A DNA stretch of 32,473 nt. Source: Opitutaceae bacterium (GTDB lineage: Bacteria; Verrucomicrobiota; Verrucomicrobiia; Opitutales; Opitutaceae). This document shows positions 9,878-18,537 of this stretch, piece after piece. How positions within the stretch are numbered: position 1 is the first letter of the stretch; every line of letters begins with the position of its first letter. The stretch covers positions 1 to 32,473 of the forward strand of contig JAGOJU010000040.1 in assembly GCA_017994935.1 (NCBI GenBank). The letters run 5' to 3'. The translations under genes and the position numbers were made by a program. The notes under the pieces are model-generated. The model was not told where the DNA came from and made no database searches. It saw only the letters and a program-made list of their open reading frames with translations.

Positions 9878-11203
9878 CTACTGTCTGGACTCCGCTGCAA
9901 TCCTTGCCAGTCCGGCGGCGATTTCCGATTCGGGAATCCAGCGCCCGCGAACCATCACGCCTGCGCGTCGCGTGAGATTTGCCAGGTTGGAAACCGGGTT
10001 TGCTTTCAGCAGGAGGAGGTCCGCACGTTGGCCAATCGCCACCAGGCCGAAAGTGTCACGGCCCTTGAAGTAGTCGCCGACATTCTTCGTGGCGGTCTGC
10101 AATACCTCGAATGGGGTCATTCCACAATCCACCATGGCCTTCATTTCGCGATGAATCGAAAAGCCGGGCACACTGAACTGCTGGGGTGAATCCGTTCCGA
10201 AAAGGATGCGTGCACCGCCGTCGTGCAACGCGAGCAGGAGGATCCTCCGGTTGGCCGCAATCTGAAGGGCCGACTCCCTGTCGAAGGACGGGCCCGCCAG
10301 CCGCCTCTGGTAGCCGGAGATCCAGCGCTGGACTTCCGCGGCCGGCATGTAGCGTAATTCCGGATACGCTGACATCTTTTCGAGCGAGGCCGCTCCAATG
10401 ATGGTTTCCCACAGGACCATTGTGGGGACGACCCAGGTGCCTGTGTCACGGGTGATCTTGACGATTTCCCGGAGTCTCGCCGGGTCGATGGGAGACCTGT
10501 CCGCCTGCAGGTATTCAATGTAGCCGTCGAGATGATCAATCGTCTCCTGTCCCTTTTCGATGGCATGCAGGAGGCCGACATCCGCGGGAACATGACCCGC
10601 AAATCGGATCCCCACGGAGTCAGCCGTCCTCGCCATGGCATCGTAATCGCTGCGCTTCAGTCCCGGATGAACTTTCAGGAGATCCCATCCCTCTGATTTC
10701 TGCTGGCGCACCCGCTGTTCCGCCTGGGACGGAGAGCGGACGGTCGCTCCGGAAAAACTCGGACCGGCAAGATAAAGGGTGGGACCGAGGAGTTGACCGG
10801 TCCGGATCCTGTCGCGGAGTTCCAGTTGCCCGGGCCACCCGAGCATGCCACGCACCGTGGTGACACCGTTGGCCAGGAAAAGAAAGTAGGTGTTTTCAAT
10901 ATAGGACTGGGATGAACCGGCCGGCGGATTGTGCCCGTGCATTTCTGCAAGTCCGGGGATCAGGTACTTCCCGGCACCATCGATGATCTGCGATCCATCC
11001 GGCACGGAGACTTCCTGTGTCGGACCCATGGCCGTGATACGATCGCCGGCAACAACGACTGTGTGATGGGGGAGCGCCACATCCCTGTCCATTGGAAGAA
11101 TCGTGACATCGACAAATGCAATGGTGTCCCTGCCTTGGGAACAGATGGTCAGCCAGGACCAGAGGAAGACGATCAGAAGAGGTCGGAAGGATCTTTTTTT
11201 CAT
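9878..11203 (-). CDS. secreted amidohydrolase-family metallohydrolase
   Basis: 441 residues from the ATG at 11203, chosen because it starts a signal peptide (MKKRSFRPLLIVFLWSWLTI, then CSQG). A longer frame to 11470 would overlap the divergent gene and has no sensible N-terminus. The Cys21 in TICSQG could suggest a lipoprotein, but the box is weak. Amidohydrolase-superfamily features are LIPGLAEMHGH (His89 and His91 of the HxH metal pair), a possible carboxylated Lys177 (LLKVHPG), His204 (FAGHVP), His224 (DHLDG) and Asp338 (FGTDSP). The C-terminal ADLLLLKANP strand is typical of imidazolonepropionase or prolidase-like members. The substrate (a cyclic amide, peptide or ester) is unknown. It is transcribed divergently from the esterase-lactonase operon and may share its regulation. 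Confidence 0.88.
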   Translation of the reverse strand: MKKRSFRPLLIVFLWSWLTICSQGRDTIAFVDVTILPMDRDVALPHHTVVVAGDRITAMGPTQEVSVPDGSQIIDGAGKYLIPGLAEMHGHNPPAGSSQSYIENTYFLFLANGVTTVRGMLGWPGQLELRDRIRTGQLLGPTLYLAGPSFSGATVRSPSQAEQRVRQQKSEGWDLLKVHPGLKRSDYDAMARTADSVGIRFAGHVPADVGLLHAIEKGQETIDHLDGYIEYLQADRSPIDPARLREIVKITRDTGTWVVPTMVLWETIIGAASLEKMSAYPELRYMPAAEVQRWISGYQRRLAGPSFDRESALQIAANRRILLLALHDGGARILFGTDSPQQFSVPGFSIHREMKAMVDCGMTPFEVLQTATKNVGDYFKGRDTFGLVAIGQRADLLLLKANPVSNLANLTRRAGVMVRGRWIPESEIAAGLARIAAESRQ

Positions 11204-11329
11204 GGGGTGGAGCGCATTTCCGGGGTTGGTTTCGAGCCTCTCATACAGGGGGGCTGTCGACAAGCCTCCTATGGATCGGAAGAGCATGGAGGGGATTGCG
11301 TTTCGCGGAGGCGGTGATACGAAGCAGTC

Positions 11330-13123
11330 ATGTTCCCCGACCCCCAGAAGCCGCGGCCATTGGCGCACGCTGCGATTGTTTCCCTTGGCCTGTGCCTCAT
11401 TGCAGGAGGTGCGGCCCGCCTTGGCGGTGCCCCGGATGAATACCCCGTGCATCCCGATGCGCAGGTTCATGAAGGGGTCCCGGTGGGGGACCTGATTCGT
11501 TTCTCCTTCGAGGAATCAAGAATCTTTCCCGGCACCACGCGTGAGGTGACGGTGTATGTGCCGAAGCAATACAACCCGGAGAAACCCGCCTGCGTATATG
11601 TCAATCAGGACGGGGTGAAGTGGAATGCCCCCGTGGTGTTCGACAATCTCATCGCTCGGGGCGACCTGCCGGTGATCGTCGGTGTTTTTGTGCGGCCGGG
11701 AGTGGTAAAGCCGCCATCCGATGCGGCGCTGCCACGCTTCAATCGCAGCTTCGAGTACGATGGCCTTGGAGATGCGTATGCGCGGCACCTGCTGGAGGAG
11801 ATCCTGCCGGCGGTGGAATCCAGGAAAACGCCGGATGGCCGTCAGATCCGTCTGTCACGGTCAGGGAATGATCGCGCCATTGGCGGAAGCAGCAGCGGCG
11901 CCATTGCCGCATTCACCGCGGCCTGGGAGCGGCCCGATGCCTTTTCCCGGGTCTTCAGCGCGGTGGGCACCTACGTGGGCCTGCGCGGGGGTGATCGTTA
12001 TTCGACGCTGGTGCGCAAGACCGAACCCAAGCCGATACGGATTTTCCTGCAGGACGGTGCGAACGACCTGAACATCTACGGGGGCGACTGGTGGATGGCA
12101 AACCAGACTCTCGAACGCGCGCTGGTCTTCAGCGGCTACGATGTTTCCCATGCCTGGGGAGAGGGTGGCCACAATCCGAAACACGCGACGTCGCTGTTTC
12201 CGGATGCGATGCGTTGGTTGTGGCGGGACTGGCCGAAGCCCGTTGTTCCCACCGAGTCAGGCAGGAACGCGGTGCTGAACGAGGTCCTGATTCCCGGTGA
12301 GGGATGGCAACTCGTCGGGGAGGGCTATCAATTGGCGGAGGGTCCCGCTGTGGATCCTGCGGGGCGGGTATATTTCACGGATATCACCGCGGGCAGGATC
12401 TACCGGATCGCAGCGAATGGAAGGCCGGAGGTCTTTGTCTCCCACTCCCGGCAGGCCATGGGGCAGCAATTCGGGAGGGATGGGCGACTCTATACCGTGA
12501 GCCGGGAGACAAAGCAGATCATTGCCTACGATTCGGCCGGCAAGGCCACGGTGGTCGCGTCCGATGTCGCGGGCAACGATCTTGTCATTGCGCACAGCGG
12601 GACCCTCTACGTCACATTGCCGGCCGGTGCGGGAAGGGGATCCAGCCAGTTGCTCCTGATCAGGCCAGACGGAAGCAGGCAGGTGGTTGATACGGCCGCA
12701 AAGTCGGCAAACGGTGTGACGCTCTCCCCTGATCAGACGCTGCTGTATGTGAACGACTATCGTTCCCACTGGGTCTACAGCTATCAGGTGCAGGCCGACG
12801 GCTCGCTGGCATATGAGCAGAGGTATTGCTGGCTGCACGAGCGGGACAGCGATGACCAGTCCTACGCGGACGGCGTGCGCTGCGATCGTGCCGGGCGGAT
12901 CTACGTCGCGACACGCCTGGGCATCCAGATCTGCGATCAGGCGGGCCGGGTGAATGCGATCCTGCCCACGCCGAACGGAAAACTCACCCACCTCGTTTTC
13001 GGCGGTGAACGTTTCGATACGCTCTACGCCACCTGCGGCGACAAGGTCTTTTGCCGCCGGCTCAACTCGCAGGGGGCGAACGCCTGGGCGCCACCCTTCA
13101 AGCCTGCCCCTCCAAAATTGTGA
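11330..13123 (+). CDS. secreted esterase / SMP-30 gluconolactonase-like fusion protein
   Basis: 597 residues with a hydrophobic signal-like stretch at ~11-33. Residues ~55-300 form an alpha/beta-hydrolase of the enterochelin-esterase type: VTVYVPKQY near the start, nucleophile motif GSSSG with Ser188, a candidate acid at Asp242 or Asp246 (LQDGANDLN) and His281 (GGHNPKHA). Residues ~320-575 form an SMP-30/gluconolactonase beta-propeller. Likely divalent-metal ligands are Glu337 (LAEGPA), Asn461 (SANGVTLSPD) and Asp514 (YADGVRCD). The pairing suggests sequential cleavage of an acyl or lactone ester from a carbohydrate, but this is inference. It is the first gene of an operon with the PSD1 gene (25-base gap) and DUF1501. 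Both halves look intact and in one frame. Confidence 0.9.
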   Translation: MFPDPQKPRPLAHAAIVSLGLCLIAGGAARLGGAPDEYPVHPDAQVHEGVPVGDLIRFSFEESRIFPGTTREVTVYVPKQYNPEKPACVYVNQDGVKWNAPVVFDNLIARGDLPVIVGVFVRPGVVKPPSDAALPRFNRSFEYDGLGDAYARHLLEEILPAVESRKTPDGRQIRLSRSGNDRAIGGSSSGAIAAFTAAWERPDAFSRVFSAVGTYVGLRGGDRYSTLVRKTEPKPIRIFLQDGANDLNIYGGDWWMANQTLERALVFSGYDVSHAWGEGGHNPKHATSLFPDAMRWLWRDWPKPVVPTESGRNAVLNEVLIPGEGWQLVGEGYQLAEGPAVDPAGRVYFTDITAGRIYRIAANGRPEVFVSHSRQAMGQQFGRDGRLYTVSRETKQIIAYDSAGKATVVASDVAGNDLVIAHSGTLYVTLPAGAGRGSSQLLLIRPDGSRQVVDTAAKSANGVTLSPDQTLLYVNDYRSHWVYSYQVQADGSLAYEQRYCWLHERDSDDQSYADGVRCDRAGRIYVATRLGIQICDQAGRVNAILPTPNGKLTHLVFGGERFDTLYATCGDKVFCRRLNSQGANAWAPPFKPAPPKL

Positions 13124-13148
13124 AACGGGATCGACCGCAATTCCGCCT

Positions 13149-16100
13149 ATGAGCCTTCGAGGGATCTCCGCCTGCCTCCTCGCATCGAGTCTGACAGTTC
13201 CCGGGTTGATGGCGGAGGCCCAGCCGGCGGCTTACTCCGATGCCGAACTGCTTTTTGCGCATCGGATCCAGCCGCTCCTGAAGGCAAGATGTCTGGCCTG
13301 TCACGGAGATGACGAGGCCAAGCTCAAGGGGGGACTCGACCTGCGCACGCTCGCCAGCGCGCGGATTGGCGGTGACAGCGGTGACCCCAGTTTCTCTCCC
13401 GGAAAACCGGAGGAGAGTCCCCTCTATCTGGCGATCAGTCGCGAGCATGAGGACTGGGAACCCATGCCCCCCAAGGAAAAGGATCAGCTCACACCGGATC
13501 AGATCGCGCAGGTGAGGGAGTGGATCGCAGGAGGCGCGCCCTGGCCCGGACGCGAGCGTTCGGATGAGCTTCTCCGGGTCTCCAACAAGTGGTCGGTGGA
13601 CAATGGAGTAACCGTTGTCACCAGCGGAGGGTTGGACAGCGACTGGACAAATCGAAAATACAAACCTGAGGACCTCTGGGCGTATCGTCCGTTGAAGAAA
13701 CCCGCGCTGCCCCACGTCTCGAAGGATGAAACCCTGACGGGGCGAAATCCCATCGATGCCTTCATCGACGCCTCTCTCGAAGAGATCGGGCTTCCTGCGG
13801 CTCCCCTCGCGGATCGTCGCACGTTGATTCGAAGGGCGACCTACGACCTGACCGGTCTGCCTCCGACGCCAGAGGAGGTGCAGGCCTTTGTATCGGATCC
13901 ATCCCCTGACGAGGCAGCGTTCGCAAAGGTGGTCGATCGGCTGCTGGCCTCTCCCCACTACGGCGAGCAATGGGGACGCCACTGGCTGGATATCGCACGG
14001 TATGCTGACACGAGCGGACTCGCGAACGATTTTGCACGTGGCAACGCATGGCGGTACCGCGACTATGTCGTCCGTGCGTTCAACGAGGACAAGCCCTACG
14101 ACCAGTTTGTGCGGGAACAGTTGGCAGGGGATGAGCTCTACGAACAGAAGCGGAAGAAGTCAGGCGTTCAGGATGCAACGTCACCTGGCGATGGGGAATT
14201 GCTGATTGCGCCCGGCTTCCTGCGGATGGGACCGTGGGAACTGACGTCGATGGAGGTGCCAAAGGTGGCGCGTCAGAAGCTGCTCGACGACATGACTGAC
14301 ACGGTCGGCCAGGTTTTTCTGGCGCAGCCGCTGCAATGCGCCCGGTGTCATGACCACAAGTTCGATCCTGTGCCCACGCGGGACTACTACGGCATGCTCG
14401 CGGTCTTTGCCACGACCCAGATCGTGGAGCGTCCGGCGGGGTTTCTTTCCTGCGAAAACAGGGAGGGATTCGATGAGAGGAAGTACCTTGAGGAGCGTGA
14501 GAGGCATCACCGGCTGGTGCTCAGGCTCCTTGATCAGAAGTCGATTGCAGCCGCCCGCGAGTGGTACCGGGAGAAGGGGATTGACCCCGCTCCGTTTGAA
14601 GCCGCCGTGCAGAATCTGGAAGGCAAGGGCACGGTGAAGGGGCGTGATCCCGGGTACGATGCCGTCCGCGCAGCGTTGATGAAGCAGGGCATACCGGAGG
14701 CGCAGGTCCCGCCGAAAGCCATCGGATTCACACCGGAGGACTACGGCCACGAACGTATTGCGCGGAAGGGGCTCGAACGGATTCGTTGGGAAAGGGACCG
14801 TTACGAACCGATTGCCTTTTCGGTTTACAGCGGACGTACCCCGGAGGTCTCGGCCGTCATGGCTCCGGTTCGATTGCCCGATTCAGCGATGGGCGTTGGC
14901 GAACTGGAGGAGACGCATATCCTGCCGGGAGGGGATCCCTTTGCGGACGGTGCACGAGTTGTGCCGTCGGTTCTCAGCGCTGCCACGTCCCTGGGCTCGA
15001 TGAGTCCCGAATCCGCCCGCGTGCCGGAGGCGATCGAAGGGCGCCGTCTCGCGCTCGCCGACTGGATTGTTTCGCCGGACAATCCCCTGACCGCGCGTGT
15101 CATGCTCAACCGCATCTGGGGCTGGCATTTTGGAGGTGCGATTGCCGGCAATCCAAACAACTTTGGCGCGAACGGAAAGAAGCCTTCCCATCCCGCGTTG
15201 CTGGATTGGCTCGCTGCGACGTTTGTCGAGGGAAACGCTTTCGGAGGGCCACGAACTCCGTGGTCGGTGAAGGCGATGCATCGGCTGATCATGATGTCAC
15301 GTGCCTACAGGCGATCGAGCGAGCACCCGGATGCAAAGCTGCTCGCGGAGCGGGACCCCCATGGAGTCAGCAATGCCGTCTTCACCCCGCGCCGGCTGTC
15401 GGCGGAGGAGCTGCGCGATTCGATGCTCTTCGTGTCAGGTGAGCTCAATCCTGTGGTAGGCGGAATTCCGGTCAGGCCGGAGATCAATCCGGAGGCGGCG
15501 CTCCAGCCGAGGGAGGTCATGGGCACCTTTGCCGAGGCATGGCAGCCTTCCCCGCTTCCTGGTCAGCGTCATCGCCGCTCTCTCTATGTCCTGACCGTCC
15601 GCGGGCAGCGGGATCCGTTCATGGAAGTGTTCAACTCACCGAGTCCGGATCTCTCGTGTGAAGCTCGCGACGCCTCGACTGTCACGCCCCAGGTTTTTGC
15701 GCTCTTCAACAGTGAAGCCTCCCTTGACCGCGCTCTCGCGCTGGCGTCGCGGGTGCTTCGCGAGTCGGGGAAAGGCGCCGCTGCGATGGAGCGGCTCTTC
15801 CAAATCGTCTTCAACAGGCCTCCCACCGTCGAAGAACGTGCCCTGTGTTCGGACCACCTGAGCTCCATGCTCAGGCGTCAGAAGACCATCCGGTTTGCAA
15901 CCAGGCCGACCGCGCGTTCTGTCGAGAGGGAGGCGGTGGAGGAGAACACGGGTGAAAGATTCACCTTTTCAGAGCCCCTTGAGGCGGCGGCCGATTTTGT
16001 CCCTGACCTCAAGTCTTCCGAAGCATCGGCCGAGACGCGTGCCCTTGCGGATCTGTGCCTCGTGTTGTTGAACTCGAATGAATTTGCCTACCTCTATTGA
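13149..16100 (+). CDS. PSCyt1-PSCyt2-PSD1 domain protein (planctomycete-type cytochrome)
   Basis: 983 residues from the ATG at 13149, which begins a signal peptide (MSLRGISACLLASSLTVPGL). The same frame extends upstream to 12954 but lies inside the previous gene. A PSCyt1 haem-c domain has CLACH at 48-52 and the typical GGLDLRT and GKPEESPLYLAI segments. PSCyt2 follows from ~195 (PIDAFIDASLEEIGL, DLTGLPPTPEEV, HYGEQWGRHWLDIARYADT), with a second CxxCH (CARCH, 397-401). PSD1 covers the C-terminal half (LADWIVSPDNPLTARVMLNR). These proteins are periplasmic and almost always sit next to a DUF1501 gene, as here (3-base gap). Their activity is not established; roles in sugar or polymer degradation have been proposed from context. 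Confidence 0.95.
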   Translation: MSLRGISACLLASSLTVPGLMAEAQPAAYSDAELLFAHRIQPLLKARCLACHGDDEAKLKGGLDLRTLASARIGGDSGDPSFSPGKPEESPLYLAISREHEDWEPMPPKEKDQLTPDQIAQVREWIAGGAPWPGRERSDELLRVSNKWSVDNGVTVVTSGGLDSDWTNRKYKPEDLWAYRPLKKPALPHVSKDETLTGRNPIDAFIDASLEEIGLPAAPLADRRTLIRRATYDLTGLPPTPEEVQAFVSDPSPDEAAFAKVVDRLLASPHYGEQWGRHWLDIARYADTSGLANDFARGNAWRYRDYVVRAFNEDKPYDQFVREQLAGDELYEQKRKKSGVQDATSPGDGELLIAPGFLRMGPWELTSMEVPKVARQKLLDDMTDTVGQVFLAQPLQCARCHDHKFDPVPTRDYYGMLAVFATTQIVERPAGFLSCENREGFDERKYLEERERHHRLVLRLLDQKSIAAAREWYREKGIDPAPFEAAVQNLEGKGTVKGRDPGYDAVRAALMKQGIPEAQVPPKAIGFTPEDYGHERIARKGLERIRWERDRYEPIAFSVYSGRTPEVSAVMAPVRLPDSAMGVGELEETHILPGGDPFADGARVVPSVLSAATSLGSMSPESARVPEAIEGRRLALADWIVSPDNPLTARVMLNRIWGWHFGGAIAGNPNNFGANGKKPSHPALLDWLAATFVEGNAFGGPRTPWSVKAMHRLIMMSRAYRRSSEHPDAKLLAERDPHGVSNAVFTPRRLSAEELRDSMLFVSGELNPVVGGIPVRPEINPEAALQPREVMGTFAEAWQPSPLPGQRHRRSLYVLTVRGQRDPFMEVFNSPSPDLSCEARDASTVTPQVFALFNSEASLDRALALASRVLRESGKGAAAMERLFQIVFNRPPTVEERALCSDHLSSMLRRQKTIRFATRPTARSVEREAVEENTGERFTFSEPLEAAADFVPDLKSSEASAETRALADLCLVLLNSNEFAYLY

Positions 16101-16103
16101 CCC

Positions 16104-17543
16104 ATGAACCCGTTTCCCTGTGCGGGGCACCGCGCGCTCTGGGCGCCGACGCGCCGCGACTTCCTTTTCAGTCTCGGTGCAAGTGTCGGTAGCGTGGCGC
16201 TCAGCGCGCTCCTCAGCCGTGATCTCACTGCCTCTCCTGTCGCGACCACCGGTCCGCTGGCGCCGAAGGGCACGCATGTTCCGGCGAAGGCCCGCAGCTG
16301 CATTTTTCTGATGATGGAAGGGGGGCCGTCCCACATCGATACCTTCGATCCCAAGCCGAGCCTCGCCCGTCTTCACCTCCAGGAATTTGTGCGCAAGGGA
16401 AGGACGAAGTCTGCGATGGAGAGTGGAAAACGTTACTACGTGCAGAGTCCTTTCCGATTTCGCAAGGCCGGCAAGTCAGGTGCCGATATCGCCGAGAACT
16501 GGGAACACCTTGCGGGAGTCGTGGACGACCTCTGCTTTTACCGTGGATGCCAGGTGGACTCGGTGAACCACCCCACGGCGATGTATCAGATGAACACCGG
16601 CAATCGATTTGGAGGAGATCCCGCCGTGGGCGCCTGGGTCAACTACGGTCTGGGATCCATCAACCAGAATCTCCCGGGATTCATCGTGCTGCCTGAGATT
16701 TCCTATCCGCAGGGAGGTTCGCCGAATTGGGGCAACGGCTTTCTGCCGGCCCATTTCCAGGGGACTCCGCTGAGGCCCAAGGGATCGCCAATTCTCGATC
16801 TCTCCCCGCCGGAAGGCATCACCCGGGAGCATCAGCGTGAGAACCTGGACCTGTTGGGAAAACTCAACCTGGCCCATCAACAGGCTCACCCTGGCCATGT
16901 CGAACTCGAGGCGCGCATGGAAGCCTATGAGCTGGCGTTCCGCATGCAGATGCAGGTTCCGGGGATACTTGATATCGACAGGGAAAACGCGAGGACCCGG
17001 GAAAGTTACGGCATCGGAGAGGAGCCGACGGATGCGTTTGGGCGCAAATGCCTGCTGGCACGCCGCCTGGTCGAACAGGGTGTGCGTTTTGTGCAGCTCT
17101 ATGCGGGGACATGGGATTCCCACGACTACATCGAGCGGGCCCACGGCAATCTCGTGCGCAAGGTCGACAAACCGATCGCGGCGCTGATTGCCGATTTGAA
17201 GCAGCGTGGGCTTCTTGAAAGCACGTTGGTGGTCTGGTGCGGGGAGTTCGGCCGGTCGCCCGACAATGGCGTGCGTGGCGGCACAGCCTACGGGCGGGAC
17301 CACAATCCGAAAGCCATGACACTGTGGCTGGCCGGCGGCGGCGTGAACGCCGGTCACACGATCGGGGCAACCGACGAGACCGGAGCCGAGGCGGTCGATT
17401 GTGTGCACCATGTTCGCGACCTCCACATCACCTTGCTCCGCCTGCTCGGGCTCGATGACAACAGGCTCACCTATTTCCACGCGGGACGTTTCAAGCAGCT
17501 TTCGCAGTTTGGCGGCCAGGTCATCAAGGAACTGATCGCCTAG
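16104..17543 (+). CDS. DUF1501 protein, Tat-exported (sulfatase-like fold)
   Basis: 479 residues. A twin-arginine signal is clear (TRRDFLFSLGASVGSVALSA, Arg17-Arg18), so the protein is probably exported folded. The DUF1501 signatures GGPSHIDTFDPKP (73-85), GEFGRSP (from 380) and GRDHNPKAMTLWL (from 397) carry Asp and His residues suited to metal binding in an alkaline-phosphatase/sulfatase-like fold. No sulfatase C/S-x-P-x-R motif for formylglycine is seen, so it should not be called a sulfatase. It begins 3 bases after the PSD1 stop, and translation of the pair is probably coupled. A self-complementary cccgcgcggg lies just after the stop, without a T run. Confidence 0.95.
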   Translation: MNPFPCAGHRALWAPTRRDFLFSLGASVGSVALSALLSRDLTASPVATTGPLAPKGTHVPAKARSCIFLMMEGGPSHIDTFDPKPSLARLHLQEFVRKGRTKSAMESGKRYYVQSPFRFRKAGKSGADIAENWEHLAGVVDDLCFYRGCQVDSVNHPTAMYQMNTGNRFGGDPAVGAWVNYGLGSINQNLPGFIVLPEISYPQGGSPNWGNGFLPAHFQGTPLRPKGSPILDLSPPEGITREHQRENLDLLGKLNLAHQQAHPGHVELEARMEAYELAFRMQMQVPGILDIDRENARTRESYGIGEEPTDAFGRKCLLARRLVEQGVRFVQLYAGTWDSHDYIERAHGNLVRKVDKPIAALIADLKQRGLLESTLVVWCGEFGRSPDNGVRGGTAYGRDHNPKAMTLWLAGGGVNAGHTIGATDETGAEAVDCVHHVRDLHITLLRLLGLDDNRLTYFHAGRFKQLSQFGGQVIKELIA

Positions 17544-18171
17544 CCAGGACTGCCCCGCGCGGGCCCGCCCGCAGCGACCGGGTCAGCGAATGCGGCCAGA
17601 TTGAAATCGCGGACGGTGCGACCCGTCCCCTCACGCACCCGCCGATGCCCATCTATTCCAGTCGATCCAGTATTCTATGCAAGAGGTCCACCGGACAATC
17701 CCCTTTGCCTTATGCGCCGCGTCGACCAGGCAAACCTCGAAGGCCACGTTCACCCCCTCAACTTCCAAGATGTCCGCCCGATCGTTGCATCGGTTGATGA
17801 CGTGAAACCTTCCTCCTCTTTGTAGTGGAACGCACCGTATGATTTCGACGCGAGGAACCCTGCCAAGTGTCGCACAACCGATTGACATTGTCCCCCAAAC
17901 GGGAGGGGCACGCTTCGTCGTGCCCGGGATCGCTCAGCACACCCCAACGCCGGCCCTTTCGCCATTTCACTGAGTGAGCGGGCTTGAACCGGACTTCGCA
18001 GCTGGTCGGCGACGCGCAGGAGTGCCATCGCGGCCATATCTCCCAGCTGGCAGTGCGCGCTCGTCGCTCGCCTGGGCGGCAGGGTGCAAATCGACGTTGC
18101 TGGATCGGGCGACTGACTACCGGGCCTGACGCGTGCAAAGAGCAGCGCCCGCGGCTGGCCTGGCCAAACGT
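17544..18171. other. gene-poor interval (628 bases)
   Basis: It lies between the plus-strand DUF1501 gene and the minus-strand sorB gene. Several overlapping short frames exist on both strands, but none has a convincing start or family resemblance. The only structure I can support is the hairpin at 17907-17926. The part from ~17860 to 18060 reads like a dispersed non-coding repeat, which needs a genome copy count to confirm. Confidence 0.6.
17907..17926. repeat. REP-like inverted repeat
   Basis: gggcacg (17907-17913), a six-base loop cttcgt, then cgtgccc (17920-17926) form a perfect 7-bp stem. It sits in a G/C-rich flank inside the gene-poor interval between the convergent DUF1501 and sorB genes. 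No T run follows, so it is not a classical terminator. It resembles short palindromic extragenic elements dispersed in many GC-rich genomes, but copy number cannot be judged from one window. Confidence 0.45.
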
Positions 18172-18537
18172 TCAGCGCGTCTTGGCGCTCTTGCCGTCAC
18201 TCGTTCCGGCGGGGCGCTCGTTGCCGTAGGTTTTTGCGAGGTAATCCACAAGGGGGGCGACGTGTTCGTCGAGAATGGGGGCGCCGAAGACCTTCTGCAT
18301 CTTCACGACCGTTGCCTGCCAATAGGCACGGGGAGAGGAGGGGGGCTGGTACTTGACGTATTCAACCGAATGGCAGGTCAGACACATGGCATTGATCAGT
18401 GCTCCTCCCGGCAGATCGGATGCCTGGTAGATCTCGGTCTCCTCGGGCAGCGTGATTTCGCGCGGGCTGTCCTTTGCCTGCGCGATGCCGGGCGCGATCA
18501 GCGCACATGCGGCCAACAGGAGGAAAACGCGCTTCAT
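18172..18537 (-). CDS. sorB: sulfite dehydrogenase cytochrome c subunit SorB
   Basis: 121 residues. The signal peptide is MKRVFLLLAACALIAPGIAQA, with cleavage before KDSPRE. A single haem-c motif, CLTCH, is followed by the SVEYVKYQPP segment that recurs in SorB-type subunits. SorB takes electrons from the molybdenum subunit during periplasmic sulfite oxidation and passes them on to other cytochromes. The start overlaps the sorA stop as ATGA (18534-18537), showing translational coupling. A distal methionine axial ligand is plausible (Met in VVKMQKVF) but not proven. The C-terminus is polar and short. The main alternative is a generic mono-haem cytochrome of another molybdoenzyme. Confidence 0.88.
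   Translation of the reverse strand: MKRVFLLLAACALIAPGIAQAKDSPREITLPEETEIYQASDLPGGALINAMCLTCHSVEYVKYQPPSSPRAYWQATVVKMQKVFGAPILDEHVAPLVDYLAKTYGNERPAGTSDGKSAKTR

Noticed and set aside
12954..13148. Upstream extension of the PSD1 protein frame
   Set aside because: It lies inside the 3' end of the esterase-lactonase gene and lacks the signal peptide that begins at 13149.
17554..17563. Self-complementary cccgcgcggg just after the DUF1501 stop
   Set aside because: No loop and no T run, and such GC palindromes are expected by chance in this composition.
17970..18000. tRNA-like T-arm sequence (ggttcaagcccg on the minus strand)
   Set aside because: The flanking five-base stem does not pair and no acceptor or anticodon arm can be built around it.
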